This document shows positions 42,542 through 51,628 of a stretch of DNA of 64,000 nt, one piece after another. Numbering within the stretch: the stretch's first letter is position 1; every line of letters begins with the position of its first letter. The notes under the pieces are model-generated. The model was not told where the DNA came from. It did no database searches and saw only the letters and a program-made list of their open reading frames with translations. This DNA is from an uncultured Eubacteriales bacterium (GTDB taxonomy: Bacteria > Bacillota > Clostridia > Christensenellales > CAG-138): contig UQWD01000004.1 of the NCBI GenBank assembly GCA_900544555.1, positions 62,001-126,000 on the forward strand, given 5' to 3'. The position numbers and the translations under genes are program-made.

Positions 42542-43929
42542 TCGGCCCCCTTATACCGCCACAGGTTTAACACTGTACGCATGAACTGATCCAAGAACAT
42601 GCCCAGCCATGCGCCCGTCAGACCGAGGCCGATAGGATAACAGAGTAAATAGGAAAGCCCGGGGCGTATAACGCCTATGCTGATGAACGAGGATATCGCC
42701 ACAAACCGGGAGTCGCCGGCTCCGCGAAGGCACCCGGAGATAACGACCTGCGTGGTCTGCACAAGGCTTATCGCGGCAATAATGCACACGATTTGAGCCC
42801 CCATGTTTACGATTGTAGGATCGGTATTGAATATCATGATGAGCTGCTTTCGCAGCAGCAAAAACAAAACCGACAGCGCAATGCCTATACACATGGAATA
42901 CCTTTGCCCTACACGCCCGTATATCATCGCGTGATCCGGCCGTTTTGCGCCGAGGCTCTGGCCCACAAGGCTCGTGGACGCTACGCCAAACCCGTCCGCG
43001 AACGCGAATGAGATTTGAATGATGTTCATGCAGATTTGATGTGTGGCAAATGGTATCGTGCCAAGGCGCGCAACCATGGATGCGTATGTAAAAAACCCGA
43101 ACCGGATAAACAGCTGCTCGACAAACGCTGAGGAGGAAACGTTGAATATCCCTTTCATGGTTTGTTTATCAAATTTCCACGCCCGATCGTTTATCAAGCT
43201 TAGCCTGTCGGCGTGATGGGTCAGCACCGACGAGAGCGCCATTCCGAAGGCCACCATGCTCCCCACCGCCGTCGCTATGGCGGCCCCACGCACTTCAAGC
43301 CGCGGGAATAACCATATACCATTTATCAGTAGGTAGTTCAGCAGCACGTTGATTAAGTTTGCGACAAGGTTAGAGCGCATGGATATTTTCGTGTTGCCAA
43401 ACCCGCGCTGCGCCGCGTTAATCGTCAGGCCCACGCATCCAAAGAACTGACCGGTTATGATGATGCGGAAGTAATCAACGGAATCGTTGATATAATCCGC
43501 CTGCGCGCCCGCAAGCCTTAATAAATCCGGGGCGAGAATGTTTCCGAATACGGTAACCAGAAGCGATAAGGACACGCTGACCATAACCGCCTGTTTAAGC
43601 GCGCGGTTCGCGCTGAATATATCTCCCTCTCCCTTGCGCCTCGCGACGACCGCTGTAACGCCTACGTTCAACGATAATATCATCGCCATAAGCAAAAATT
43701 TCGGCTGATTGGTAACGCCGACAGTTGATATCGCCGCGGGCCCGAGGCCGCCCACCATTACCGTATCCACAAAGGAAACCAGCGCTACCAGTACGGATTC
43801 AAGCGCGGACGGCCAGGCAAGCCGCCAGCATCTGGTATACGCTTCCTTGGCGCTTGGAAGCCCCCCTTGAATCAAGGAGGGCTTAACCAGGTTTTCGGGA
43901 TGAAAAATTTTTCGTATCAGTTTTCGCAT
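42520..43929 (-). CDS. MATE family efflux transporter
   Basis: 469 residues, about 12 membrane spans in two halves; hallmark stretches are WPSALESVLVALVSFVDTVMVGG, GNTKISMRSNLVANLINVLLNYLLI, GVASTSLVGQSLGAKRPDHA and LRGAGDSRF. Cation-coupled multidrug or metabolite export. Length is usual. The substrate cannot be read from sequence. Confidence 0.92.
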   Translation of the reverse strand: MRKLIRKIFHPENLVKPSLIQGGLPSAKEAYTRCWRLAWPSALESVLVALVSFVDTVMVGGLGPAAISTVGVTNQPKFLLMAMILSLNVGVTAVVARRKGEGDIFSANRALKQAVMVSVSLSLLVTVFGNILAPDLLRLAGAQADYINDSVDYFRIIITGQFFGCVGLTINAAQRGFGNTKISMRSNLVANLINVLLNYLLINGIWLFPRLEVRGAAIATAVGSMVAFGMALSSVLTHHADRLSLINDRAWKFDKQTMKGIFNVSSSAFVEQLFIRFGFFTYASMVARLGTIPFATHQICMNIIQISFAFADGFGVASTSLVGQSLGAKRPDHAMIYGRVGQRYSMCIGIALSVLFLLLRKQLIMIFNTDPTIVNMGAQIVCIIAAISLVQTTQVVISGCLRGAGDSRFVAISSFISIGVIRPGLSYLLCYPIGLGLTGAWLGMFLDQFMRTVLNLWRYKGAEWTKIKI

Positions 43930-44056
43930 AATACTCCTATAATGCCGCTAAGGCATAGGTAAAAGCAATATGAACCGCTGTACATTGTACACACGCATGC
44001 AGGTATTAAAGCGTTTCCGCTTGCATGGGCAAGCAATACGGAGCGCCTTTAGCGGA

Positions 44057-45130
44057 TTATCGGCTCCAAACGAAGGGATGCGCCTTTTCCTCACCGCTAA
44101 TCACGCGCAGCCCGCCCTCCGCCAGCGCTTCCATCTCATATTCGCCGGCCATAATCTCCACGGGAGCTATCCAGGATACCCTGTCGCAAATCCATTTGGT
44201 GAGCATTGCGGAATGGGCTACCCCGCCGGTAAGGATTATCCTGTCCACCCTGCCGTTTACAACCGTGGCAAGGTCGCCTATACCCTTTGCAATCCCATAT
44301 GCGAACGCCTGGTAGACTAACTCCGCGTGCTTATCGCCGCCCAATATCATCCGCTCCACCTCGCGCGCGTCGCTCGTGCCGAGATGAGCGCGAAGGCCCG
44401 CGTTGCCGCGCACTTTTCCGGCCATTTCCTTAAAAGTGTATTTACCGCTGTAACACAGCTTGATAAGATCCATCGCCTGTAACTTTCCGCAGCGCTCAGG
44501 GGCGAAACCTGCGTCGTCGTCGCTGTACATATCGATGGAAAGGCCTTTGTCAATAAGCCATACGCTGCATCCGCCGCCGATATGCTGGACGATAAACGTA
44601 CATTCGGAGATAGGCCTTCCCATGATTTCCTTTGCGCAACGGTGCGCCATTGCGTGCGTGTTAAGCGCGTGCCCGCGGCTGGCCTTCGGCAGCTCCGGTA
44701 GGCCCGTAATACGCGCAATAGGCGCGAGCTCGTCCACCGTAACCGGATCGTAGATATAGGCCGGTATTCCTAGGCTCTCGGCAATATCGTAGGCTATTGC
44801 GCAGCCAACGTTTGAAATATGCGTATCAATACGCTGCGCGTACATATAATCCACCATATCCCGGTTTATCCTATACGCGCCGGATTTGCAGGGCGGCACC
44901 ATGCCTCCCCGCGACATTACCAAGGTCAAAGCCTTTTCGTCTACCCCGTTATCCTTTAGCGCGCCGAGTATTTTCAGCTTTCTGTAATCTAGCTGATCCA
45001 TTACCCAGGAGAAATCCCGAAGCTCTGAGTCCGGATGCTGGATAGAGGCCGTGAACGACGCTTTATTACCATCGAATACAGCGACTTTCGTTGAGGTCGA
45101 GCCCGGATTGATTACCAATATCTTCTCCAT
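44057..45130 (-). CDS. buk: Butyrate kinase
   Basis: 357 residues of the acetokinase/butyrate kinase family: LVINPGSTSTKVAVF at the start, SRGGMVPPCKSGAY, ALNTHAMAHR, VQHIGGGCSVWLI, DDDAGFAPERCG, and TGGVAHSAMLT near the end. It makes ATP from butyryl phosphate. TGAGGTAGCGC precedes the ATG, eight bases after the ptb stop. With Ptb it forms the classical terminal pair of butyrate fermentation. Confidence 0.95.
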   Translation of the reverse strand: MEKILVINPGSTSTKVAVFDGNKASFTASIQHPDSELRDFSWVMDQLDYRKLKILGALKDNGVDEKALTLVMSRGGMVPPCKSGAYRINRDMVDYMYAQRIDTHISNVGCAIAYDIAESLGIPAYIYDPVTVDELAPIARITGLPELPKASRGHALNTHAMAHRCAKEIMGRPISECTFIVQHIGGGCSVWLIDKGLSIDMYSDDDAGFAPERCGKLQAMDLIKLCYSGKYTFKEMAGKVRGNAGLRAHLGTSDAREVERMILGGDKHAELVYQAFAYGIAKGIGDLATVVNGRVDRIILTGGVAHSAMLTKWICDRVSWIAPVEIMAGEYEMEALAEGGLRVISGEEKAHPFVWSR

Positions 45131-45138
45131 GCGCTACC

Positions 45139-46032
45139 TCAGCAAACGCCGGCGCCAAGGGCGAGGGAGTAGTATTTTTCCTGAGCGGAAGATCCCCTTG
45201 ACGTGAGCACGATGGGTACCTTGCACCCGAGTACAAGCCCTGCCATGCTGCCGCCACAGGTATAGACAAGGCATTTGCCAAGTACGTTGCCTACCACAAT
45301 TTCAGGTACGAGCAGGATATCAAAATCACCAAGGCTTTCTGATTCATACCCCTTTACCTGAGCAAGCTCCGGCACCAAAGCCAGATCATACGAGATCGGC
45401 CCTTCAACAAAACAGGCCGGAAGCTCTCCTTCGAGGCTCATCCGCTTGAGCTCAGCGGCATGCATCGTTTCCGGCATCTTGGGGTTAACCGCTTCAATGG
45501 CGCACAACGCCGCTACGTTGGGCCGCTCATAACCGAGCCTATGGAAGAAGTTCACCGCGTTTTCCGTGATGCTCACTTTCTGTTCAAGCGTTGGGTACAT
45601 GCACATTCCGCCGTCCGTAATGCACAAAAGCTTATGATAGCCCGGAACCTGCGCGAGTATGATATGGCTCATCAGCTTGCCGCTTTTCAGGCCCGCATCA
45701 TCACAAAGCACGCCCTTTAAAAGATCGCCCGTCATAATCTTCCCTTTCATCAGAAAATCCGCCTTGCCCTCATGAATAAGCTTGGCGGCGGCGACGCTGG
45801 GATGCATTCCGTCGGGAACCTCGCATATTCGGTACTCCTCCGGATTCTCATTGAGCGAAACCAAGAGGCTGGATATCCTTTGCGGGCAGCCGACAAGAAC
45901 CGAATCCACAATATCCTTCGCCGCTATAACTGCTTGCAGCGCATGCTCGTCGTCCGCCTGAACAAGCGCGACAGTTTTGCGCGAGCTGCCGCGGACGCTC
46001 GCTATTAATTCATCAAAGTTTTTTATGGGCAT
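45139..46032 (-). CDS. ptb: Phosphate butyryltransferase
   Basis: 297 residues of the phosphate acetyl/butyryltransferase family: VALVQADDEHALQAVIAAKD, LMKGKIMTGDLLKGVL, KLMSHIILAQVPGYHKLL, ITDGGMCMYPTLEQK, and a C-terminal VLTSRGSSAQEKYYSLALG. Exchanges CoA of butyryl-CoA for phosphate. It is upstream of buk with an eight-base gap, so one operon. Acting on branched or other acyl groups is possible. Confidence 0.93.
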   Translation of the reverse strand: MPIKNFDELIASVRGSSRKTVALVQADDEHALQAVIAAKDIVDSVLVGCPQRISSLLVSLNENPEEYRICEVPDGMHPSVAAAKLIHEGKADFLMKGKIMTGDLLKGVLCDDAGLKSGKLMSHIILAQVPGYHKLLCITDGGMCMYPTLEQKVSITENAVNFFHRLGYERPNVAALCAIEAVNPKMPETMHAAELKRMSLEGELPACFVEGPISYDLALVPELAQVKGYESESLGDFDILLVPEIVVGNVLGKCLVYTCGGSMAGLVLGCKVPIVLTSRGSSAQEKYYSLALGAGVC

Positions 46033-46199
46033 ACACCATAAACCATCCTTTCATCATGTTCAGATAGCTCTCCCCGAACCATTCAAACGGCTCGGATATA
46101 AACTATAGTAAACAAAATAAACCTTATATTCAAGAGTTGTTAAGGCGGCGTAACAAATATATGCAATATATTCTAAACAAGCGGCAAATAGCATCCATA

Positions 46200-46574
46200 T
46201 CAATCCAGAAACTCCATAGACATTTGTACGTCCATCTGCCCATCGCTAAAAAGGAATAACGTCATTGTCGATATAAACTCGCTGTTGGTGGGCGGCCAGT
46301 TATCCCGTTTCGTATTAAAAATCTTATTTAACAGAGGTTTGTTGCCGTTTTCCCATGCCTTTCGTATTGCAAAGCGAATGTTCTTTTCAACGCAGTATTT
46401 TCCCGTTTGATACTTCTCGATAACCATGGGATAGATTTTTGTGGTTATCTGATAAATATATTCGGGGTGTTGTTTCGTTATATGAAGTATATAGGTAAGG
46501 TAAGCAAAACCACGGTATTTCGGAGGCATCCCAATTGCGTGCAGCAGTTGAACGGGTTCTGAATAAGTAAACAC
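46200..46574 (-). CDS. Stand-alone Spo0A C-terminal-type DNA-binding protein
   Basis: 124 residues that align along their whole length with the DNA-binding domain of Spo0A: QLLHAIGMPPKYRGFAYL, KIYPMVIEKYQTGKYCVEKN, IRFAIRKAWENGN, NWPPTNSEFIS. There is no receiver domain and no linker. The GTG at 46574 is used as start because GGAG sits eight bases upstream; a GTG nine bases earlier overlaps that site. The recognition-helix equivalent is VEKNIRFAIRKAWENGN (Spo0A: VERAIRHAIEVAWSRGN). It could compete with Spo0A for 0A boxes or act as a constitutive regulator (inferred). Confidence 0.85.
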   Translation of the reverse strand: MFTYSEPVQLLHAIGMPPKYRGFAYLTYILHITKQHPEYIYQITTKIYPMVIEKYQTGKYCVEKNIRFAIRKAWENGNKPLLNKIFNTKRDNWPPTNSEFISTMTLFLFSDGQMDVQMSMEFLD

Positions 46575-46690
46575 ACAAATCACTCCAATATGTTATTAAT
46601 AAGTAATGCTTATAATAAACGAAAATTCAAGCCGTTTAAACACTTAAACAAAATTAGAGATCATGCGACATAATACACATATTGTTTTAC

Positions 46691-47761
46691 TTAAAAGCAT
46701 TGGAAGATATATTTACTGTATGCTTTTGACACAGCAACGCTTTGCTCGATCTCTTCTTTACCAAACCAATTAACCCCCGTTACTTCGCCGGTTATTGTTG
46801 CGGCGTCAACAAGGTATCCGTGCATATGCCATTCCACGTGTGAAAATATGTGCTTCTTAACCCCTAAATCCTTTATCCCCAAAACCTGCATAACGCCCCA
46901 GTTCCGGCACGCCTCTGCTATCTGGCTTAAAGTTAATGAACCGATCATGTTCATCGGCTCCCAAAGGCCGCCGAGCAGCTGATTGACGCCGCGCTTTTTC
47001 AGCGCAATTCGTGCGCCGCTGCGGATAACAGCTATAGTCCTTTCCTCAACATTCCTTTTGGGGCCGCATCCTTTTACGGGTATACTGGCGGTAAGCTTTC
47101 GCTCATTCGCTGCGCATATGCCGCAAATCGGGCAGGACGCGCATAGCGGCAATGCCCTGGGCAGGCAAATTAATGCGCCCAGCTCCATCAGAGCCTGGTT
47201 AAAGTCGCCGGGGCGATCCCGCGATATGACCCGTTCAAGGCTCTCTCTGACGACCTTTTTTGTTTTTGTTGAACGGATATCGTCCTCAATGCACATAACG
47301 CGCGAAGCCACCCTTAAAACATTGCCGTCCACCGCGGGAACGGCCATTTTAAACGCGATGGAAAGTATTGCGCCAGCGGCATAGTCGCCTATGCCCGGCA
47401 GATTTGTAAGCCCACGATAATCATCCGGTATCCGGCCCGCAAGCCTTTCGCAAATCTCCTTTGCGGCCGCGTGCATATTAAGCGCGCGGCGATAGTAACC
47501 AAGACCCTCCCAGAGCTTTAGAACCTCGGATTCCGTAGCGGAGGCCAGCACCTTTACGCTTGGGAACGCGTTAAGGAATCGAACGTAATAGGGTATTACT
47601 GCTTCAACCCGCGTCTGCTGCAGCATAACTTCACTGACCCAAACCCGGTATGGGGTAATGTTTACGCGCCATGGAAGCGCGCGCGCATGTTCGTCAAACC
47701 ATGCAAGCAGGGGTTCCCCGATGCGCTCAAGCCTCTGCGCATCCATCTTTAAATCGTTCAT
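46691..47761 (-). CDS. mutY: A/G-specific adenine glycosylase
   Basis: 356 residues. Removes A mispaired with 8-oxo-G. Features in order: WRVNITPYRVWVSEVMLQQTRV with the catalytic Glu, the HhH LTNLPGIGDYAAGAI, the catalytic Asp in VDGNVLRV, the 4Fe-4S site C-x7-C-x2-C-x5-C (CLPRALPLCASCPICGIC), and a C-terminal NUDIX-like domain (GGLWEPMN). The order and lengths match MutY rather than endonuclease III. It is divergent from the ArsR-type gene. Confidence 0.95.
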   Translation of the reverse strand: MNDLKMDAQRLERIGEPLLAWFDEHARALPWRVNITPYRVWVSEVMLQQTRVEAVIPYYVRFLNAFPSVKVLASATESEVLKLWEGLGYYRRALNMHAAAKEICERLAGRIPDDYRGLTNLPGIGDYAAGAILSIAFKMAVPAVDGNVLRVASRVMCIEDDIRSTKTKKVVRESLERVISRDRPGDFNQALMELGALICLPRALPLCASCPICGICAANERKLTASIPVKGCGPKRNVEERTIAVIRSGARIALKKRGVNQLLGGLWEPMNMIGSLTLSQIAEACRNWGVMQVLGIKDLGVKKHIFSHVEWHMHGYLVDAATITGEVTGVNWFGKEEIEQSVAVSKAYSKYIFQCF

Positions 47762-47935
47762 AATAACCTTTTAATAGTTATGGATTGCTTTATTATAGCA
47801 TAACGCCTATAATGAATTCCATAAGAAGATATTTCCGAAAGCCTGTAACCGCATTACGCCAGCAGTGAACGCTCGGCCCGGGTCTTCTTTGTATAAAAAT
47901 CAGTCAGTTGATGAACAACTTTTCGGAGGTTTTAA

Positions 47936-49042
47936 ATGCATATAACACCCATTAGTCCTTTAAGAGAAGCTTTATCCTACTATAACTGCAGGGTAAACGG
48001 CGGCCTCCCATCCGATCTAAGCCGCAAATTCTCATTGATATCAAGCGCGAAACGGGAACAGCTTGACAGCCTGCTTGCCCCAATAATTACGCTGCAAAGG
48101 ATTCTGGATCGTGAGCTAGACTATGACGCGTCGTTATTAGGCCGTTTTTTTAAAGCGTTTGAGGGTATTCCTGAGGTTGGCGTTGGCCGCAATCCCGCTT
48201 CTCTTCTTTACGCCCAGGCATGCCTTCGGCCATATGAGGGTATTGATCAAATTGCTTCAGGCTTAAAAAGCCGTTCGCTTGAGAAGGTGCATCTTGATTT
48301 TATGTATGAGCTTGCTTTAAGCGGAACGAAGGTTTTTCAAGACAAATCGGACCTCGCGGATTTGCTCGATCTTCTTTCCAGCCTACCGATTTCAAACAAT
48401 GCGCGCTGGCGCGTAATTGACGTTTATCAGCATATTAATGAGTATATCGACGATTGCGCGGAATTGCTCAAGCCAGCCATAAGTATTATTACTGCAAATG
48501 CCGATCTTTGCTCCGGTATCTTGAAAGATTTTGAACGGCATTTTTCCAACTTTGAGCATGTTATTGCGTATACGAGGAAGAGAAGTGAGATCAATAATAT
48601 CGCGTGGGCGAACCCCTCGGAAATCACAATAACCCCGGGCCTTTTCCTTTTTTATAAATCGCAGACGATTGTTAATGTTGACGAGAAAAACACCGCTTAC
48701 GCTCATATGTTTATCGGCGCGTTAATTAACGAGTTTTCTTCGCTTACAAATTTAAAAATGACGCCCGCGCAGGCCCCGGATGTGTTGAAGGCGATGGGTG
48801 ATGAAACAAGATATAATATCTTGCGGTATATCAAAAACAACGATCCATACGGGCAGGAGATTGCCAAGCAGTTTAATATGACGCCTAACCTTCTGTCGCA
48901 TCATATGAGCAAGCTTCAAGCTCAGGGTTTAGTCAATACTCGAATGGAAGGAAACCGCGTATATTACAGCATTAATCAGGACAATATCCTATTATTGCTG
49001 GATCAGGTGCGCGAGGAGTTGCTTGGCGAAAGCGGCAGTTAG
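47936..49042 (+). CDS. ArsR-type transcriptional regulator with long N-terminal domain
   Basis: 368 residues. The last 85 or so are an ArsR-type winged helix: PDVLKAMGDETRYNILRYIK, GQEIAKQFNMTPNLLSHHMSKL, and the wing GLVNTRMEGNRVYYSI. No Cys metal site seen in the HTH helix. The 280 N-terminal residues are helical and unrecognised (possibly a ligand domain). CGGAGGTTTTAA precedes the ATG. The target is not evident from context. Confidence 0.85.
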   Translation: MHITPISPLREALSYYNCRVNGGLPSDLSRKFSLISSAKREQLDSLLAPIITLQRILDRELDYDASLLGRFFKAFEGIPEVGVGRNPASLLYAQACLRPYEGIDQIASGLKSRSLEKVHLDFMYELALSGTKVFQDKSDLADLLDLLSSLPISNNARWRVIDVYQHINEYIDDCAELLKPAISIITANADLCSGILKDFERHFSNFEHVIAYTRKRSEINNIAWANPSEITITPGLFLFYKSQTIVNVDEKNTAYAHMFIGALINEFSSLTNLKMTPAQAPDVLKAMGDETRYNILRYIKNNDPYGQEIAKQFNMTPNLLSHHMSKLQAQGLVNTRMEGNRVYYSINQDNILLLLDQVREELLGESGS

Positions 49043-49071
49043 TTAAGCAATCTCAAAAATCACATGATTAC

Positions 49072-49617
49072 TTACATGCTATGTATTTTGGTCAGCCGCC
49101 TTTTTATTTTGATGGCGATAGGGGCCGCCGTAGCTATCTTTACAATATCCAATGGTATATATGGAACAACCCCCGCTAATAGTGCCTGTCCAATGGACAG
49201 CTTCATAGCGTACGCTAGCCACATAGTACCCAACGCGTAGCAAAAAAGCGTACCTAAAATCATGAATGCTGAACTCATTAGTGTATTAAATCCGAATTTA
49301 TCCGAGGAAAAACCCGTAAAGCCCGCAATAAATATATAGCCGGCCAAATATCCTCCCGTAGGCCCTATAAACTTTTGAAAGCCAGCCTCCCATCCGGAGA
49401 AAACCGGCACCCCCACCACGCCAATCAGTAAATATAATAATACGCATATAACTCCACGCTTTAATCCTAAGATGGCGGATATAATGTAAACTACCCATGT
49501 AGCCAGCGACAGCGGAACGGCAGAGAAGGTTAGCGGTATAATTAAAGGCGCCGCAATACATAATAACGCTGTACAGAGCGCAGTCTCCAGCATCCGCCTT
49601 AGCCGTATATCCTTCAT
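49072..49617 (-). CDS. bioY: Biotin transporter substrate-binding subunit BioY
   Basis: About 181 residues with six membrane spans: the BioY pattern LSLATWVVYIISAILGLKRGV, LYLLIGVVGVPVFSGWEAG, KFIGPTGGYLAGYIF and PYIPLDIVKIATA. It is the S-component of an ECF transporter; the shared ATPases are elsewhere. ATG at 49617 lies six bases after GGGGGTG; ATGs at 49620 and 49638 are alternatives. A BirA operator overlaps its promoter, so it should be repressed when biotin is plentiful. Confidence 0.93.
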   Translation of the reverse strand: MKDIRLRRMLETALCTALLCIAAPLIIPLTFSAVPLSLATWVVYIISAILGLKRGVICVLLYLLIGVVGVPVFSGWEAGFQKFIGPTGGYLAGYIFIAGFTGFSSDKFGFNTLMSSAFMILGTLFCYALGTMWLAYAMKLSIGQALLAGVVPYIPLDIVKIATAAPIAIKIKRRLTKIHSM

Positions 49618-49647
49618 CATATACACCCCCAGCAACAAATTGTTACC

Positions 49648-49676
49648 AGTATATTGAATAAAGTCAATATTGTCAA
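49648..49676 (-). promoter_or_regulatory. Sigma-A promoter of bioY
   Basis: Read on the minus strand: TTGACA (49671-49676), a 17-base spacer, and TATACT (49648-49653). The -35 box lies inside one half of the BirA operator, so binding would block polymerase. Confidence 0.75.
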
Positions 49677-49702
49677 CCTTGATATGCCAATTGGTTTACA
49701 AT
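49669..49702. promoter_or_regulatory. BirA (biotin repressor) operator upstream of bioY
   Basis: ATTGTCAACC, a 14-base spacer, then GGTTTACAAT: half sites match at nine of ten positions and agree with the known clostridial BirA box (TTGTAAACC-N14-16-GGTTTACAA). The transported ligand of the gene is biotin, which supports the call. Confidence 0.82.
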
Positions 49703-49811
49703 AAAATCAATAAAGTAATATTCTTAATTATTATCTTTATCTAGTAAACATCGCTTTTATAATAATTAATATGATATTTTATAATCAAACTATATTCAAA
49801 CTCTTCTTTTA

Positions 49812-49855
49812 AATAAAAAAGCGCCGCTTTGTGCGAAAATCACAGGCGGCGCTCA
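49812..49855 (-). terminator. Rho-independent terminator after the 51-aa gene
   Basis: Stem AGCGCCGC/GCGGCGCT on the minus strand with a loop of about 18 bases, then TTTTTT. It starts three bases after the small gene's stop. Confidence 0.8.
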
Positions 49856-49857
49856 TC

Positions 49858-50013
49858 TTACAAGCCCTGATCATTAAGGTTTTTACAATATGCCGATAGG
49901 TCGTTCTTGTTTTTCAGGGTTACGCCGCATTGAAAGATATTCTCCTTCATATACTGCGGCAAAGCGTCAAAGTAACGTTTAGCGTCTTCCGGGAGTTTAT
50001 CATATTGAAACAT
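49858..50013 (-). CDS. Conserved-looking small protein, 51 aa
   Basis: MFQYDKLPEDAKRYFDALPQ, then YMKENIFQCGVTLKNKNDLS and AYCKNLNDQGL, behind GAGGTGATGAT and closed by its own terminator. I recall similar short acidic/basic helical proteins in many clostridia, annotated as hypothetical. No function assigned. It is too short for most tracks, but site, composition and terminator argue that it is real. Confidence 0.75.
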   Translation of the reverse strand: MFQYDKLPEDAKRYFDALPQYMKENIFQCGVTLKNKNDLSAYCKNLNDQGL

Positions 50014-50118
50014 ATCATCACCTCAATGTTAGTATGGCGATTTTCGCTTGGAATATGCCGGTTGGCAAGACGATAAGAGTTCATTCTTCGTAAGACTCCT
50101 GCACAAAAGAAAAATGCT

Positions 50119-50994
50119 TTATTCAATATCCCGCGCCACTACCTCCGGCGGGTTATCCAAGCAATGCGGTGTTTTTAGAAATCCTTTAACCAGCTTTAAA
50201 GCCGACGCAAAGTAAAACCCGTCGCAAATACGTTCATCCGTAACAAACGTCCATTTTATAAACCGCCGTTGGCGAACAGAGCCGTCTTTTTGAAGCTCAT
50301 ACCGCCGCTCTTTACTGCCAAACGCGCAGAAAACAGGGATGTTTCCAAAATTATATAAATGATGAAAAACAGGCGGAATACCAAGGCTTCCCATGGAAGT
50401 TATAAAAAGAGTGCCGTGAAACGGGCTTACTCGGGTCAGCTTTCTTGGAAGCAGGCCGAAATAATCGAACATATTAATCATATACATGGTAAACTTCATT
50501 AAAACGCCCGGTATATAATTTAAAAGTTTTGCTGTGTTATCAAAGTTGGATTCCTCCCCCCTGCTTTCGCGTATGGCGGCCTCAAAACGCTCATATACGT
50601 CTTGGGCCGTCATATCGGGCTCAAGTTCAATTTTTATCACCGTATCAGGCGCATCAAGCGTAAATTCCTTCTTGATCGTGAGGTTAACCTCAATATTATT
50701 GCGCGCGTAGATTTTCTGCCCTGCGATAAAACGGTTGATAGCCGGGCGCTGTGAGATACCGCGTACATATGCCGCTACAATAACATGCATTATCCCAAAA
50801 CGGTCAAGTCCTTCCGCGCGTTTATCGTGAATATATTTTTCGATGGGATCGATATCCAGCTCGTCCAGTATCAGATTGCAGGCATCGTTGCGCTTGACCA
50901 TAATATAGGGGGACACCTTTGCCATTGGTTCAATCCCCCTTATCTTCCAACCGTCTTTTCTATCGCCGAATCTCCTGCGCCTTTTCTCCGTCAT
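50119..50994 (-). CDS. E2-like acyltransferase-domain protein lacking catalytic His and lipoyl domain
   Basis: 291 residues with the CAT/E2 catalytic-domain fold (INRFIAGQKIYARNNIEVNL, DNTAKLLNYIPGVLMK, FITSMGSLGIPPVFHHLYNFGN, and a C-terminal FVTDERICDGFYFASALK). In true 2-oxoacid dehydrogenase E2 the last motif is DHRxxDG with catalytic His; here it is DERICDG. No lipoyl or E3-binding domain is present. ATG at 50994 behind AAGGGGAAGGAATATAATC; the frame extends to 51147. The function is therefore not that of E2; similar proteins in clostridia are annotated only by homology. Confidence 0.82.
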   Translation of the reverse strand: MTEKRRRRFGDRKDGWKIRGIEPMAKVSPYIMVKRNDACNLILDELDIDPIEKYIHDKRAEGLDRFGIMHVIVAAYVRGISQRPAINRFIAGQKIYARNNIEVNLTIKKEFTLDAPDTVIKIELEPDMTAQDVYERFEAAIRESRGEESNFDNTAKLLNYIPGVLMKFTMYMINMFDYFGLLPRKLTRVSPFHGTLFITSMGSLGIPPVFHHLYNFGNIPVFCAFGSKERRYELQKDGSVRQRRFIKWTFVTDERICDGFYFASALKLVKGFLKTPHCLDNPPEVVARDIE

Positions 50995-51628
50995 GATTAT
51001 ATTCCTTCCCCTTATAGCTGCGGCGCGGTTATCAGCGCCCGTCATACGTATAAAGAAATAAAGCGTGATGTATATACTCAATACGTCATTTTGGCCATTA
51101 TCTTGGGTTAATTGCACGTCTTTTGCGCGCTTTATAATTTTCATCATGGCCTTAAACCGCTTTATTCTATTATTATTCTATTATTATCATCGCATTCTGT
51201 CAAAGGCAAGAATTTATTTTACCGTATCACATATGTATGCGTGTGAATAAACCGTAAAAAAACACGCTGCAAGCTTATCGTTCATACCTGATAACGAGAC
51301 GCCTCATATCATAATTATAGCATATCCATAACTAACATTTATAATACACTAGAATAACTATATTTAAATATATAGTAGACCTCTTAGCGCCTTTAATTAT
51401 GCTCGGTATGAGTCGTTCATTTTATACAAGAAAACGCGAATATTCTGGTAGTGCCCGATGGGAGTTTTGGTCAAAGCCACTCCCAAGCCCCATGAACGGC
51501 AGCTTACGCGCAAATAGAACAAAAAGCCTTGCTGAGCAAAGCTTCATGTGCAAAGCCGGATTCGCTGACTCTTCATATGCCTCCTCAACTATGACACGAT
51601 CATACCAGGCCGATCAGCAGTTTTCTAC
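50995..51628. other. Non-coding stretch
   Basis: About 630 bases, AT-rich near 51300-51390. A 96-codon plus-strand frame (51399-51689) runs antisense into the prs end and has no ribosome site; not called. No other structure recognised. Confidence 0.4.
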
